A stretch of DNA of 64,000 nt, taken from the NCBI RefSeq assembly GCF_011050055.1, contig NZ_DRGM01000079.1, positions 1 to 64,000 of the forward strand. The letters run 5' to 3'. Below, piece after piece: positions 51,351 to 60,995 of the stretch. How positions within the stretch are numbered: the stretch's first letter is position 1; every line of letters begins with the position of its first letter. The notes beneath the pieces are model-generated. The model did no database searches, was not told the origin of the DNA, and was given only the letters and a program-made list of their open reading frames with translations. This DNA is from Pseudoalteromonas prydzensis (GTDB lineage: Bacteria; Pseudomonadota; Gammaproteobacteria; Enterobacterales; Alteromonadaceae). Both the position numbers and the translations under genes were made by a program.

Positions 51351-53696
51351 ATGGCTAAAAATACTGAATTGCTGAGCTATGAACATAAAGACTTTGATAT
51401 TTATGTATCTACAGATAGCTTAGATTCTCCTAGGGACAAACTAGAATGGACTTATTTATCGCGCTCTGTTGAGCTGCCAAAATATGAAGAAATGCTTGTA
51501 TTGGTTGGTTCTCAGTCAATGTTACCTAGTATTGATATTGTGGGGCCACCACATATTCAACCGTTCTTTTTCGAAAACCGTCAGTATTGGTTTGAAATTG
51601 AGTTTAATGATCATGTTGATAAGGACTCTTTTTCTGTTAATCACAAGTATGCTTTGCTTGATCGCGTTTTTTCTGCTCACCCCAAACGAAAATCATTGAA
51701 TGCTGTGATTAATTTTGGCAATGATGTTGGGTTATGTAGTTTTGAAATCCAGTACAGTATTAATGGGGCTTGGCAATCTGTGCCAGTCGCTTTTACAGTT
51801 TTTGCAACGAAAATGATACAAGCTCAAGATTTGAGCATTATGAACCAAGAAATTGATCGTGTTTATCCGCTGTGGCGATATGCTATTAGTGGTAAAACAA
51901 CGCATACTCAAGGCAATTCATCTAGACAACCCGAGAAATTTGAACTCTTCTGGTTAGCGCAATTTGAGCGTTTAGTTGACGAGTTTAATCAAGGCGTAAA
52001 AAGAGTATTAAACGCTGCGCATAACCGGTTGCAGTCTTATACTTTTCAGCAGAAATTAGAGCGAGTAAATAAAAAGTTAGGGGCTAAGCAGGAGCAAAAA
52101 GTAAAAGAGTTAATAGCATCAAAACGCTCCTCTCGGATTACTATTAAAAAACAGTGCTTGAATATTAATACCCCAGAAAACCGCTTTATTAAAATGGTGC
52201 TTGCGAAAACCAAAGCGAACTTATCTGAAATGCTATTTGGAATTAAAGCAGATAAAGATTCAAAAGTATCTAGCTCATTTATTAAAGTTTTAGAAGCATG
52301 GCGTGACCAAGTTGGGCAGTATACAAAACACGCGTTATGGCATGAGGTTGGTGATTATAAAGGGCAATATAGCGAATCTAAAGTGCTGCAAGAAGCGGCT
52401 GGGTATTCAAAGGTTTATAAAGTCTGGCAGCAATTGAAATATTACTTAAATGGAAGCTTTGGAGAAAGTCGTTTATCGATGAAGTCTGTTGCTGAAATTT
52501 ATGAGATTTGGTGTTTCTTGGAGGTGAAGTCGATTATAGAGTCTTTGGGTTTTAAACCACAAAGAAAAGCGCTAAGTCATCTTAAACAGGTGCAGTTTGA
52601 GAAACAATTTCCAAAGGACGAGATGGCTGCTGCTTTTGTATATCAACACGAAAGTGATGGTATGCAGATAGAACTTGCTCATGAAGCTTCATTTACGCCT
52701 AAAGGTTCAGCTAATCGAACTTGGCTTGCAAACCACCGTCCGGATATTGCGCTTCGTGTCGCATTAGAAAATGGTGAATCTTTCTTTATTTTATTTGATG
52801 CTAAGTATCGTATAGATACTACGCAGATGGGTGATAAAGATGCTGTACCTGAAGATGCTATAAACCAAATGCATAGATACCGTGATGCGATTATACACCA
52901 ACAACACCTTGAATACGAGTCACCGTTAAAAAGTCGCCCTGTTCTTGGCGCATTTGCTTTATATCCAGGCTTTTTTCCAGAACAAAAATCTGAACAAAAT
53001 CCTTATGCCGAAGCTATTAATGAAATTGGTATTGGCGCATTTCCACTATTGCCAAGTGAGAATAATCAAGATTCTAATAACTATTGGATAAAAGAATATT
53101 TAGCTCAGAAGCTTGGTAAAACGCGGAAGGCTTTGGAATACAAAAAATCTTCGTCATATGATTATCATTTTGTTGAAGATTCTGCCCGTATTGCTCCTTA
53201 TGGCGTAAATGTGTCTAGACACTTCGGTTTGACATTTGTGGCACCAGTAAATGAATTGGATCGTGATCAAACGTATTTGGAAAAAGCCAAAACAGGTAGT
53301 TTAAAGGGTTACCACACAAGGCTTATCGCGACTAATCGTCAAAATGTACACAGAAACATTATGCGTGAAATACGTTATCTTGTACTCACAGTGCGCGACA
53401 GCAATCAAGATAGAGAGCAATTAGGCAAATACTTGTATACAGTTGCGAGTGTGAAGCTTTTACCGAGGCGCGACATTGATAAGGAAATAACAGGAAAAGA
53501 TAGTGATGCTATCGAAAAGTACTGGGTGTTTGAGTTTTCTGAAACGCCAGTTCTCTTACTTAACATAATTAAAAAACCTTATGAGGAGCACTTCAACTTT
53601 AAACTAACTCAAGTAGAGCGTTTACCAGAGGTTTCGCATTGGGGTGAGATTCAAGGTAGCTTAGAACTGTACGAAAATTTGAGTGCGATTTGGTAA
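51351..53696 (+). CDS. DUF2357 / PD-(D/E)XK nuclease, McrC-like partner
   Basis: A 781-residue protein. The N-terminal DUF2357 region (about 30-350) is followed by a coiled and helical part and a PD-(D/E)XK nuclease core: NHRPDIALRV gives the first Asp and FFILFDAKYRID gives the Asp-x-Lys (about 477-487). Proteins of this type accompany McrB-like NTPases, in LlaJI-like and type IV-like restriction loci, as the cleaving subunit. The gene follows the NTPase by 36 bases. The long C-terminal region (about 600-781) has no motif that I know. Confidence 0.82.
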   Translation: MAKNTELLSYEHKDFDIYVSTDSLDSPRDKLEWTYLSRSVELPKYEEMLVLVGSQSMLPSIDIVGPPHIQPFFFENRQYWFEIEFNDHVDKDSFSVNHKYALLDRVFSAHPKRKSLNAVINFGNDVGLCSFEIQYSINGAWQSVPVAFTVFATKMIQAQDLSIMNQEIDRVYPLWRYAISGKTTHTQGNSSRQPEKFELFWLAQFERLVDEFNQGVKRVLNAAHNRLQSYTFQQKLERVNKKLGAKQEQKVKELIASKRSSRITIKKQCLNINTPENRFIKMVLAKTKANLSEMLFGIKADKDSKVSSSFIKVLEAWRDQVGQYTKHALWHEVGDYKGQYSESKVLQEAAGYSKVYKVWQQLKYYLNGSFGESRLSMKSVAEIYEIWCFLEVKSIIESLGFKPQRKALSHLKQVQFEKQFPKDEMAAAFVYQHESDGMQIELAHEASFTPKGSANRTWLANHRPDIALRVALENGESFFILFDAKYRIDTTQMGDKDAVPEDAINQMHRYRDAIIHQQHLEYESPLKSRPVLGAFALYPGFFPEQKSEQNPYAEAINEIGIGAFPLLPSENNQDSNNYWIKEYLAQKLGKTRKALEYKKSSSYDYHFVEDSARIAPYGVNVSRHFGLTFVAPVNELDRDQTYLEKAKTGSLKGYHTRLIATNRQNVHRNIMREIRYLVLTVRDSNQDREQLGKYLYTVASVKLLPRRDIDKEITGKDSDAIEKYWVFEFSETPVLLLNIIKKPYEEHFNFKLTQVERLPEVSHWGEIQGSLELYENLSAIW

Positions 53697-53829
53697 AAGA
53701 TACCTACAAGCTATAGCGTTTACTGTTTTTATTTGTTCGTGTACAAATTAAAGGTGAATTTGAAAAAGAGTTCGAAAAGGTAATGGCATGAGTAACCGAG
53801 TTATATCAATTATGCAGAAGGTGAAGTGA

Positions 53830-54873
53830 ATGACAGAGCATATCCCTCAAGCTCCACAAGGAGAGTTTGTTCTTTTTACTAGCGCAGACGGTCAGACGCG
53901 TGTTGAGTGCGGCTTTGAGTCCGATACCTTGTGGCTATCTCAAGCTGTGATGGCAGAACTTTACGATAAAGATGTTCGTACAATTAATGAGCACCTAATC
54001 AATATCTACAAGGAAGGTGAGCTTGTACAAAGCGCAACCATCCGGAAATTCCGGATAGTTCGATTAGAAGGTACTCGCCAGGTATCTCGCGAAATCGACC
54101 ACTACAATCTTGATGCTATTTTAGCGGTGGGCTACAGGGTTCGTTCACAGCGCGGTACACAGTTTAGGCAATGGGCGACTGGGATATTAAAAGAATATCT
54201 TATCAAAGGTTTTGCTATGGATGATGATCGTTTGAAAAATCCGCCAGTGGGCCAGTCTGTCGTTCCAGACTACTTTGATGAAATGCTTGAACGCATTCGC
54301 GATATTCGAGCTAGTGAAAGACGTGTATATTTGAGGGTTAAAGAAATTTTCACAATGGCTGCCGACTATAATAAGCCATCCAATCAAGAGACTAATCGCT
54401 TCTTTCAAACTATACAGAACAAGTTGCACTATTCCTGTACCCAGATGACGGCTGCAGAGCTTATTTCCAACCGTGTAGATGCTAGTAAGCCAGATATGGG
54501 CTTAACCAGTTATAAAGGTGACGAAGTGCGTAAAACAGACGTGACCGTTGCTAAAAATTATCTGCGGGAAGACGAAATTAAAGAGCTGAATCGGATCGTT
54601 AATATGTGGCTTGATTTTGCCGAAGACCAAGCCCTACGACGCAAGCAAGTATTCTTACAAGACTGGACAGATAAGCTCGATCAGTTTTTGAGCTTTAATG
54701 ATCGGGAAGTTTTAAGCGGTGCAGGGAAAATCTCTAAAAAAGCTGCAGATGATAAGGCAAAATTGGAGTTTGATAACTTTGCAGAGAGACGCCGCCGCTT
54801 AAAAGAGGCTGAGGGGGAAAGTGCAAATATTTCTGCGCTTAAAGCTATAGTCAAAAAGGATAAAAAAGACTAA
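53830..54873 (+). CDS. rhuM: RhuM-family protein
   Basis: A 347-residue protein of the virulence RhuM family. The N-terminal half has the conserved TLWLSQAVMAELYDKDVRTI, NEHLINIYKEGEL, YNLDAILAVGYRVRSQRGTQ and FRQWATGILKEYLIKGFAMD blocks. The C-terminal half is helical. RhuM was named in a Salmonella pathogenicity island, but homologues are frequent near type I and type IV restriction genes; the biochemical role is unsettled. It lies 133 bases after the nuclease on the same strand and closes the restriction island. Confidence 0.9.
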   Translation: MTEHIPQAPQGEFVLFTSADGQTRVECGFESDTLWLSQAVMAELYDKDVRTINEHLINIYKEGELVQSATIRKFRIVRLEGTRQVSREIDHYNLDAILAVGYRVRSQRGTQFRQWATGILKEYLIKGFAMDDDRLKNPPVGQSVVPDYFDEMLERIRDIRASERRVYLRVKEIFTMAADYNKPSNQETNRFFQTIQNKLHYSCTQMTAAELISNRVDASKPDMGLTSYKGDEVRKTDVTVAKNYLREDEIKELNRIVNMWLDFAEDQALRRKQVFLQDWTDKLDQFLSFNDREVLSGAGKISKKAADDKAKLEFDNFAERRRRLKEAEGESANISALKAIVKKDKKD

Positions 54874-55026
54874 TAGCAAACGGAAATAATACTTTATTAA
54901 GCAAGTGGGTATTAAATTTGATGTTAGTGGGTAAATAAATGCCCGTATTTACAAAGTGATTTACTAAGAAATATAGGGCATCTAAATAATTATTTCACAG
55001 TTAACTTTATACGTACTGTGTTTAGC

Positions 55027-55272
55027 TTACTTATAAAACGCTTCTACTGTGCCTTTTACTTTCATAAGCAATGGCTGGCCGCGACGGTCTAGCGCTTTAG
55101 GTGCGGCTACTTTAATCCAGCCTTCGCTAATATTGTACTCTTCAACATCAAAACGCTCTTTGCCGTTAAGTGTAATACCTATTTCATGCTCGAATACTTC
55201 TTCTACATAAAATTTGCTGCGTGGGTTGATCGAAAGTTGATCGGGTAATTCTGGTTTATTGGTATCAGTCAT
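55027..55272 (-). CDS. DUF3297 family protein
   Basis: An 81-residue protein with the family pattern LPDQLSINPRSKFYVEEVFE, HEIGITLNGKERFDVEEYNI and SEGWIKVAAPKALDRRGQPL. Its function is unknown; it is common as a single gene in gammaproteobacteria. The ATG at 55272 (MTDTNKPELP) is chosen; an in-frame ATG lies 5 codons upstream. It marks the return to core-type genes after the restriction island. Confidence 0.88.
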   Translation of the reverse strand: MTDTNKPELPDQLSINPRSKFYVEEVFEHEIGITLNGKERFDVEEYNISEGWIKVAAPKALDRRGQPLLMKVKGTVEAFYK

Positions 55273-55380
55273 AATTGTGATCTGCATTGAATATATTGTG
55301 CGTCATTGTAGGCAATCACAGCTGTTTGCTCAATAAAAATTACTCGCACGCTTGTTGAGATTGCATTATATGTGGGGCCA

Positions 55381-55610
55381 TTATTGTACTGCGAGTGGTG
55401 GCTTTTTTAGGTAAAAGTCAGCACGCACTGTTATTTTAAAGTGGTTAACGGCACAGTCGGAGGCTTTATTATTTAATAGGTCAATAGGATATTCGTGATT
55501 AGGAATTTGTTGCAATCTTTGCCAATTACCAGACCCATCAAGTAAATAGGAGGTTTTCTGTGGCCCTCCTCGAAGCAGACAGTAACGTTATCGCTTAAGT
55601 TAAGTAATTA
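55381..55610 (-). pseudogene. Decayed coding remnant, unknown family
   Basis: On the minus strand, 55381 up to about 55560 reads as protein-like sequence (KTSYLLDGSGNWQRLQQIPN, then HEYPIDLLNNKASDCAVNHF, then KITVRADFYLKKPPLAVQ and a stop). A frameshift near 55560 joins it to NLSDNVTVCFEEGH upstream. Neither part has a start codon with a ribosome site. It looks like the C-terminal end of a lost gene. The remaining bases up to 55726 hold only the presumed promoter of the receptor gene. Confidence 0.5.
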
Positions 55611-55726
55611 TCAAGCAGGCTGGTTGCTGTTATTAAAATTATACAAAATTCAATTGTAATACTATAACGTCAGATAAATTTATGTTATGTTGTAACAAAT
55701 CAATAAGCAACTTTAATACGTGGATC

Positions 55727-57799
55727 ATGAAGTACTCAGCATTAACTCTTGCCTTTGCGGCGCTCTCTTTTGGTTCTTATGCCACAGAGTCAGATATAGA
55801 AACCATTAGCATTGAACATAAACAAGCCTTCCGAGGCGATATTCCAGTTAAAGAGTTGCCACAGTCAATTACCACATTAAGTAAAGAAATGATGGTCGAT
55901 AATGGCATTACCAAGTTTAGAGATGCGCTTGATTTTTCTGCTAGTATTTCTCGTAAAAATAATGGTGGCGCACTGTGGGATAGCTATTCTATTCGCGGTT
56001 TGTCGGGCAATGAAAATATGCCGTCGGGTTATTTAATTAATGGATTTAGTGGTGGGCGCGGGTTTGCAGGTCCTCGGGATGTATCAAATATTGAGTATAT
56101 TGAGGTGCTAAAAGGTCCCGGCTCGGCTTTATATGGCCGCTCTGAGCCAGGTGGTACGATAAATATCATTACTAAAAAGCCACAGTTTTACCAGCAAGGC
56201 CAATTAAAAGCCGAATTTGGTAGCGAAGATCATAAACGTGTGCAAGGTGATTACACTAACGGATTAACTGATGATCTCGCTTTTCGAATTAACGGTGCAT
56301 GGCAAGATAGTGATAGCTTTCGCGATTATGTACACCACGATAAATTTGTTATTACGCCATCGCTTTATTATCAGCTTAACGACAAGTCATCATTAACCTA
56401 TGAGTTTGAGTATGTTGATCAGCAGCAGATGTATGATCGCGGCATTGTTGTACTTAACGATAATTTTGACACCGTACCTAGAAGCCGCTTTTTAGGTAAC
56501 CCTAATGATGCGCCAACTAAAGTGCACTCTCGCGGACACCAACTTAATTATAATTACGATTTTAATCGCGATTGGTCACTCTTATTGGGGGGGAACTATC
56601 GAACCGCGACGTTAACAGGTTTTTCGTCTGATGCTGAACTATCTCCTCCAAGACAGACTTTGTCTTTAGATAACCCAATGCTTACGCGTCAACACCGTTA
56701 TAGAGATTATTACTCTAATGATTTGTCAGTACGCGCAGAATTAAGTGGTCATTTTGATATAGCAGATATAACCAATCATGTTTTGCTTGGTGTTGATGGG
56801 TATGACTATGAGCTACGCACTGGGCTTTATCGTTATCGCGGCGGTAAAGACACGTATACATTAAATATTTATCAGCCAAACTACAGTGCAGGGCAAGGCC
56901 CCGATGTTGCACAACTGTATGAAAACAACGAACAGCAAAGCGCATATGGTATTTATGTGCAAGATCAGTTAGACCTTACCGAGCGTTTTAAATTAATGCT
57001 GGGATTGCGGTTTGATGAAATTGAGCAGAATATTTTCGAGACTAAGTCAGGCGTTGCCTCAGATAGCACGATGAATCGACTTAGCCCACGCTTTGGGATG
57101 GTATATGAGCTAAATGATGCGATTAACCTTTATACCAGCTATTCCGAAGGGTTTATACCTTTAAGTGGTACTGATGCTAAGGGTAAATCGTTTGGTTTTG
57201 AAGAAAGTGACTCGTTTGAAGTGGGTGTGAAGTTTGGCTTTGACAACGTTAGCGGTACCATCGCTTTATTTGATGCTAGCAAAGGCAACATGTTGGTGGC
57301 TGATGATAAGGGTTATTCAAAACCTATTGGTAAAGTAACCAGTAAAGGTATTGAGGTTGATCTGACTGGTAGTTTAGGTGAAAACACTCAGTACACACTT
57401 TCGTATGCTTACGTAAAGGCTGAAACAGCCAAAGACATGATTAATGTTGAGTGGTTAGAGCCTATTCCTAAAGGTAGCCCGTTAGTTAACGTACCAAAAA
57501 ACAATTTTTCGCTTGCTTTAAATCACAATACCCGTGTACTTGAGCAAGACATTAAATTTGGTGGTCATTATCAATATATTTCAGAGCGACTGGGCGACCC
57601 AATAAGCTTATCTTTTAACTTACCAAGTTATCAGCTGGTGGGCTTATTTGCGCAATGGCAGGCGACTGAACGGACAAATGTTTCACTTAATGTTGATAAT
57701 GTTTTTGACGAAAGCTACATCGCCAGTAGCTACAACGCATTGTGGGCATACCCGGGCGCACCAACACAATTTAAGTTAGGTATAAGTTATGACTTCTGA
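55727..57799 (+). CDS. TonB-dependent siderophore-type receptor
   Basis: A 690-residue outer-membrane receptor. The signal peptide is MKYSALTLAFAALSFGSYA. The plug follows with ELPQSITTLSKEMMVDNGIT, DSYSIRGLSGNENMPSGYLI and VLKGPGSALYGRSEPGGTIN, the pattern of the FhuE/FpvA/FoxA siderophore group, then a barrel ending in TQFKLGISYDF. No STN domain. The ATG at 55727 starts the signal peptide; an in-frame ATG 15 codons upstream is rejected. It overlaps the DUF1624 gene by 11 bases. Ligand specificity (ferric hydroxamate or other) cannot be told. I saw no convincing Fur box. Confidence 0.9.
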   Translation: MKYSALTLAFAALSFGSYATESDIETISIEHKQAFRGDIPVKELPQSITTLSKEMMVDNGITKFRDALDFSASISRKNNGGALWDSYSIRGLSGNENMPSGYLINGFSGGRGFAGPRDVSNIEYIEVLKGPGSALYGRSEPGGTINIITKKPQFYQQGQLKAEFGSEDHKRVQGDYTNGLTDDLAFRINGAWQDSDSFRDYVHHDKFVITPSLYYQLNDKSSLTYEFEYVDQQQMYDRGIVVLNDNFDTVPRSRFLGNPNDAPTKVHSRGHQLNYNYDFNRDWSLLLGGNYRTATLTGFSSDAELSPPRQTLSLDNPMLTRQHRYRDYYSNDLSVRAELSGHFDIADITNHVLLGVDGYDYELRTGLYRYRGGKDTYTLNIYQPNYSAGQGPDVAQLYENNEQQSAYGIYVQDQLDLTERFKLMLGLRFDEIEQNIFETKSGVASDSTMNRLSPRFGMVYELNDAINLYTSYSEGFIPLSGTDAKGKSFGFEESDSFEVGVKFGFDNVSGTIALFDASKGNMLVADDKGYSKPIGKVTSKGIEVDLTGSLGENTQYTLSYAYVKAETAKDMINVEWLEPIPKGSPLVNVPKNNFSLALNHNTRVLEQDIKFGGHYQYISERLGDPISLSFNLPSYQLVGLFAQWQATERTNVSLNVDNVFDESYIASSYNALWAYPGAPTQFKLGISYDF

Positions 57800-58934
57800 G
57801 CAACTTAAAACCCGTATTCACAGTATCGACATCATGCGCGGTGTGGTTATTTTGCTAATGTTACTTGATCATGTGAGAGAGCGTTTTTTCTTGCACATGG
57901 CGGTATCTGATCCAATGGATGTTGACGTTACCTCTCCAGGGTTGTTTTGGAGTCGTTTTGCGGCGCACTTTTGTGCGCCCACATTTATATTTTTAACCGG
58001 ACTTTCGGCGTGGCTTTATAGTCACCCAAGCTCAGGTAAAGTACGCTCTGCACGCAGCTTTTTAGTGAAGCGGGGATTATTTTTAATTGCCCTTGAAGTA
58101 ACCATAATTTGCTTTTTGTGGATTTGGTTTATCCCTACTATTTTTCTGCAAGTAATGTGGGCTATTGGCCTGTGTATGCTGGCTCTGGCATTACTAATTA
58201 ACTTACCGCAACGACTATTATTAGCGCTTGGTTTGCTGATTGTGTTTGGCCATAACTTACTTACACCCATTAGCTTTAATCCTGGTGAGTGGGGCTATAC
58301 CTTATGGACCATACTGCACGATCGCGGCTTTATCTCTGAAGGTGGTTTAGTTAATGTAAAAATCAGTTACCCAGTATTACCATGGATTGGGGTTATTTTA
58401 TTAGGTTATTGCGCAGGCCCTTTATATGCTTCGAGTCGCGACAGTGATGATAGAAAACAATGGTTAATTGGCTTAGGATTGGGCTGCATCGCTTTGTTTG
58501 CAATTTTACGCGGCTTAAATGTCTATGGCGAAACACTGCCATGGCAGCAATTTGCAAGCACGGCGCAAACGGCTATGTCGATATTTAACGTCACTAAATA
58601 TCCGCCTTCACTGAGCTTTTTATTGATCACTTTTGCGCTGATGTTTTTTGGCTTATGGCTGTTTGAACGGCCATTAAATCGCTTGACCAATGCCTTCAGA
58701 GTGTATGGCTCAGTGCCGATGTTCTTTTATCTTTTTCATCTCTATATATTATTGATTTTATACACAATTTGCAGGGCTATTTTTGGTGCTAATCATGGTG
58801 CGTATTTTGGCGTAAATGATATTACATGGATTTGGTTAATTACGGTTGTGTTAGCGGTTGTTTTATATTGGCCAACTAAGGCATTTAGTGATTATAAACG
58901 TGTCGCCAAAAAACCGTGGTTAAAGTATTTATAG
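57789..58934 (+). CDS. DUF1624 / heparan-alpha-glucosaminide N-acetyltransferase-like membrane protein
   Basis: A 381-residue protein with about ten TM helices. The N-terminal RIHSIDIMRGVVILLMLLDH and FCAPTFIFLTGLSAWLYSH are the DUF1624/YeiB-like signature, a family related to membrane acyltransferases. Translation is coupled to the upstream receptor gene through an 11-base overlap, so it may modify, release or otherwise handle what that receptor brings in. No reaction is established. Confidence 0.85.
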   Translation: MTSEQLKTRIHSIDIMRGVVILLMLLDHVRERFFLHMAVSDPMDVDVTSPGLFWSRFAAHFCAPTFIFLTGLSAWLYSHPSSGKVRSARSFLVKRGLFLIALEVTIICFLWIWFIPTIFLQVMWAIGLCMLALALLINLPQRLLLALGLLIVFGHNLLTPISFNPGEWGYTLWTILHDRGFISEGGLVNVKISYPVLPWIGVILLGYCAGPLYASSRDSDDRKQWLIGLGLGCIALFAILRGLNVYGETLPWQQFASTAQTAMSIFNVTKYPPSLSFLLITFALMFFGLWLFERPLNRLTNAFRVYGSVPMFFYLFHLYILLILYTICRAIFGANHGAYFGVNDITWIWLITVVLAVVLYWPTKAFSDYKRVAKKPWLKYL

Positions 58935-58986
58935 TAACAAACAGCGGTATGGCGCAGCCTATTTATGCGCTAAAAAGCAATAGAAT

Positions 58987-59008
58987 AAGCGGTGTATGCA
59001 CACCGCTT
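58987..59008. terminator. Bidirectional terminator hairpin
   Basis: AAGCGGTGT-ATGC-ACACCGCTT is a perfect 9-bp stem between the convergent DUF1624 and MscS genes. Downstream on the minus strand a T-rich stretch follows. Confidence 0.75.
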
Positions 59009-59011
59009 AGT

Positions 59012-60322
59012 TTAAATCTTACTGACAAAACCTTCGTTAAGTACTCTAACTTCGCGTTGCGGGAATGGTATTGCAATATCATGGGCTTTGAGGGTTTCTA
59101 GGATAATTAATAGCAAATCGCCACCAACCCGATTTTTACCATCATCAATTCCTTGCATCCAAAATTCCACAAACATATTGATGCCATTATCACCAAAGCT
59201 ATCTATTTCACAGTCAGGGCGCTCTTCAAATGGTATTTCAGGGCCGCTAATAACTTGCGGGTGCTGGGCAACAGCTTCTTTAATTATTGCGACCATGGCT
59301 CTGACATCGGTGGCGTATGCCACACTAAAATCAACACGATAGCGCTGTTTTGGATCTTTATGCGTCCAGTTGGTCAACAGTGAAGAAATAAAGGTTTCGT
59401 TGGGAACCAGTATGTCTTTGCCGTCATAAGTTTCTAAAATTGCGTGGCGCATTTTGAACTCTCTAACAAAGCCACTTTTACCGTTTTCTAACTCAACAAA
59501 GTCGCCAATGGTGAGTGACTTATCGAGTAAAATAATGATGCCAGAAATAAAGTTAGAGGCAATTGATTGCAACCCTAAACCTAGGCCAACGCCTAGCGCA
59601 CCACCAAATACAGCTAGGGCGGTGAGGTTAACACCCATAATATTAAGCAGTAATAACGCGATGACACAAAACAAACCTACTTCAAAGAGTTTAGTAAACA
59701 CTTCGCGGGTGCTGATATCTAGCGTTTGCTGGTTACGAATTATAACCTTACCAACATTGCTGGAGGCTCGCCCTAACCAAAATAAAATAGCACCAAAAAA
59801 CAATACCCGCGTGAGTCCATATAAGCTGACTTGGATATTGCCTAAATTAATGGAGACCGCTTCAAGGGTTTTAATAAATGCTGGTAAAAAGCCCAGTAAG
59901 TGCAACAGCAAAACGGGCAGGCCAACTAACTTAAACAGTGCCGACATAAATGGGCTGCTAACAAATTCTTTAATAATTGAGTAAGCAAACAGTAAGATGG
60001 CAATGTTGAGTGCAGTATTCATTAACCACACTTGCAAATCAGCAGTGATGCCAATGGCGGTAAATATCTGTAATAAAATGATCGCCACTAGCGGGTAAAC
60101 GATATTGCTGAGTCGAAACAGCATAATATTTATTGGGTGATCGGACGCCACCTTAGTGTGCTTATCAACGCGTTTTTTAACTGTTTTTGAATAAATCCAG
60201 TAGGCGGCAGCGTAGCTGGTGATGATCACTAATAATTGCAGATAGGTTGCTTGTTGACTAAGCATCGATTGGATCAATAACCAAACAGACTCAAATTGCT
60301 TGGCAAAAAATTCGCTATCCAT
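59012..60322 (-). CDS. MscS-family mechanosensitive channel
   Basis: A 436-residue inner-membrane channel. Five hydrophobic helices precede the pore and beta domain: ALGVGLGLGLQSIASNFISG (pore helix with the Gly/Ala pattern), then SLTIGDFVELENGKSGFVRE and LETYDGKDILVPNETFISS. It protects against hypo-osmotic shock. The longer N-terminus puts it nearer the YbdG/YnaI-like paralogues than classical 286-residue MscS. It appears monocistronic. Confidence 0.92.
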   Translation of the reverse strand: MDSEFFAKQFESVWLLIQSMLSQQATYLQLLVIITSYAAAYWIYSKTVKKRVDKHTKVASDHPINIMLFRLSNIVYPLVAIILLQIFTAIGITADLQVWLMNTALNIAILLFAYSIIKEFVSSPFMSALFKLVGLPVLLLHLLGFLPAFIKTLEAVSINLGNIQVSLYGLTRVLFFGAILFWLGRASSNVGKVIIRNQQTLDISTREVFTKLFEVGLFCVIALLLLNIMGVNLTALAVFGGALGVGLGLGLQSIASNFISGIIILLDKSLTIGDFVELENGKSGFVREFKMRHAILETYDGKDILVPNETFISSLLTNWTHKDPKQRYRVDFSVAYATDVRAMVAIIKEAVAQHPQVISGPEIPFEERPDCEIDSFGDNGINMFVEFWMQGIDDGKNRVGGDLLLIILETLKAHDIAIPFPQREVRVLNEGFVSKI

Positions 60323-60486
60323 AAGTCATACTTTTTTAGATAAAATTAGATGCTTTACTATGGCTGATAAGTTTGCAAATTTACAGAATAATTAGCCAGA
60401 CTTTGCTCAACCTTCAACAGGTGTTAGTCAATAGAATTGTTAATTGAGCATGCCGCTAAACAAGAGATCAGGCAATGACCACGGTG

Positions 60487-60930
60487 TTATAACGCCAGTA
60501 TTGCATCGCGATTACTTGGCGACCAAGCTTTATCTGCCGCTTGTTGTTGCGTGAGCCAAATAAAGTTAGTGTGCTCATTGGGATCTAATTTGATGGCGAT
60601 ATCATCGGGTACGCAAATACTAAAAACATATTCGGTATTAATTAACGCGTTGGCTTGATAGCGATGTCGCCATGACTCTCTAATTGTATATTGATTGGTT
60701 TTTTGGTGATCGCGTATTGTTAAACCCAAAGCGCGGGCATCGATGTCTGTTTCTTCTAAAAGCTCTCGATACGCTGTTGTTAAAGGTGTTTCGCCTTCAT
60801 CAATACCACCGGTCACTGATTGCCAAAAATTGGCGTCATCGGTACGTTGAATTAATAAACAGTCTTTATTTGCTTTATAAATAACAACCAGTACAGAGAA
60901 GGGTTTACGAAGTGGTTGGTTATTTAACAA
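60487..60930 (-). CDS. nudB: Dihydroneopterin triphosphate pyrophosphatase (NudB)
   Basis: A 147-residue Nudix hydrolase. The Nudix box is visible as GGIDEGETPLTTAYRELLEE, followed by TDIDARAL. The N-terminal RKPFSVLVVIYKANKDCLLI and the C-terminal LTQQQAADKAWSPSNRDAIL fit NudB, which removes pyrophosphate from dihydroneopterin triphosphate in folate synthesis. The length equals the Escherichia coli enzyme. It is alone here rather than beside ruvC or aspS. Confidence 0.85.
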   Translation of the reverse strand: MLNNQPLRKPFSVLVVIYKANKDCLLIQRTDDANFWQSVTGGIDEGETPLTTAYRELLEETDIDARALGLTIRDHQKTNQYTIRESWRHRYQANALINTEYVFSICVPDDIAIKLDPNEHTNFIWLTQQQAADKAWSPSNRDAILAL

Positions 60931-60995
60931 AATAGAACCTTAAATAGCGTATGTTGAATCAGTTTACCTAACTACGAAATGTTTAACTAGCCAGA

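Noticed and set aside
53732..53829. Short frames (for example MSNRVISIMQKVK) between the nuclease and RhuM genes
   Set aside because: Only 13-18 codons, no ribosome site and no recognisable similarity; probably leader sequence.
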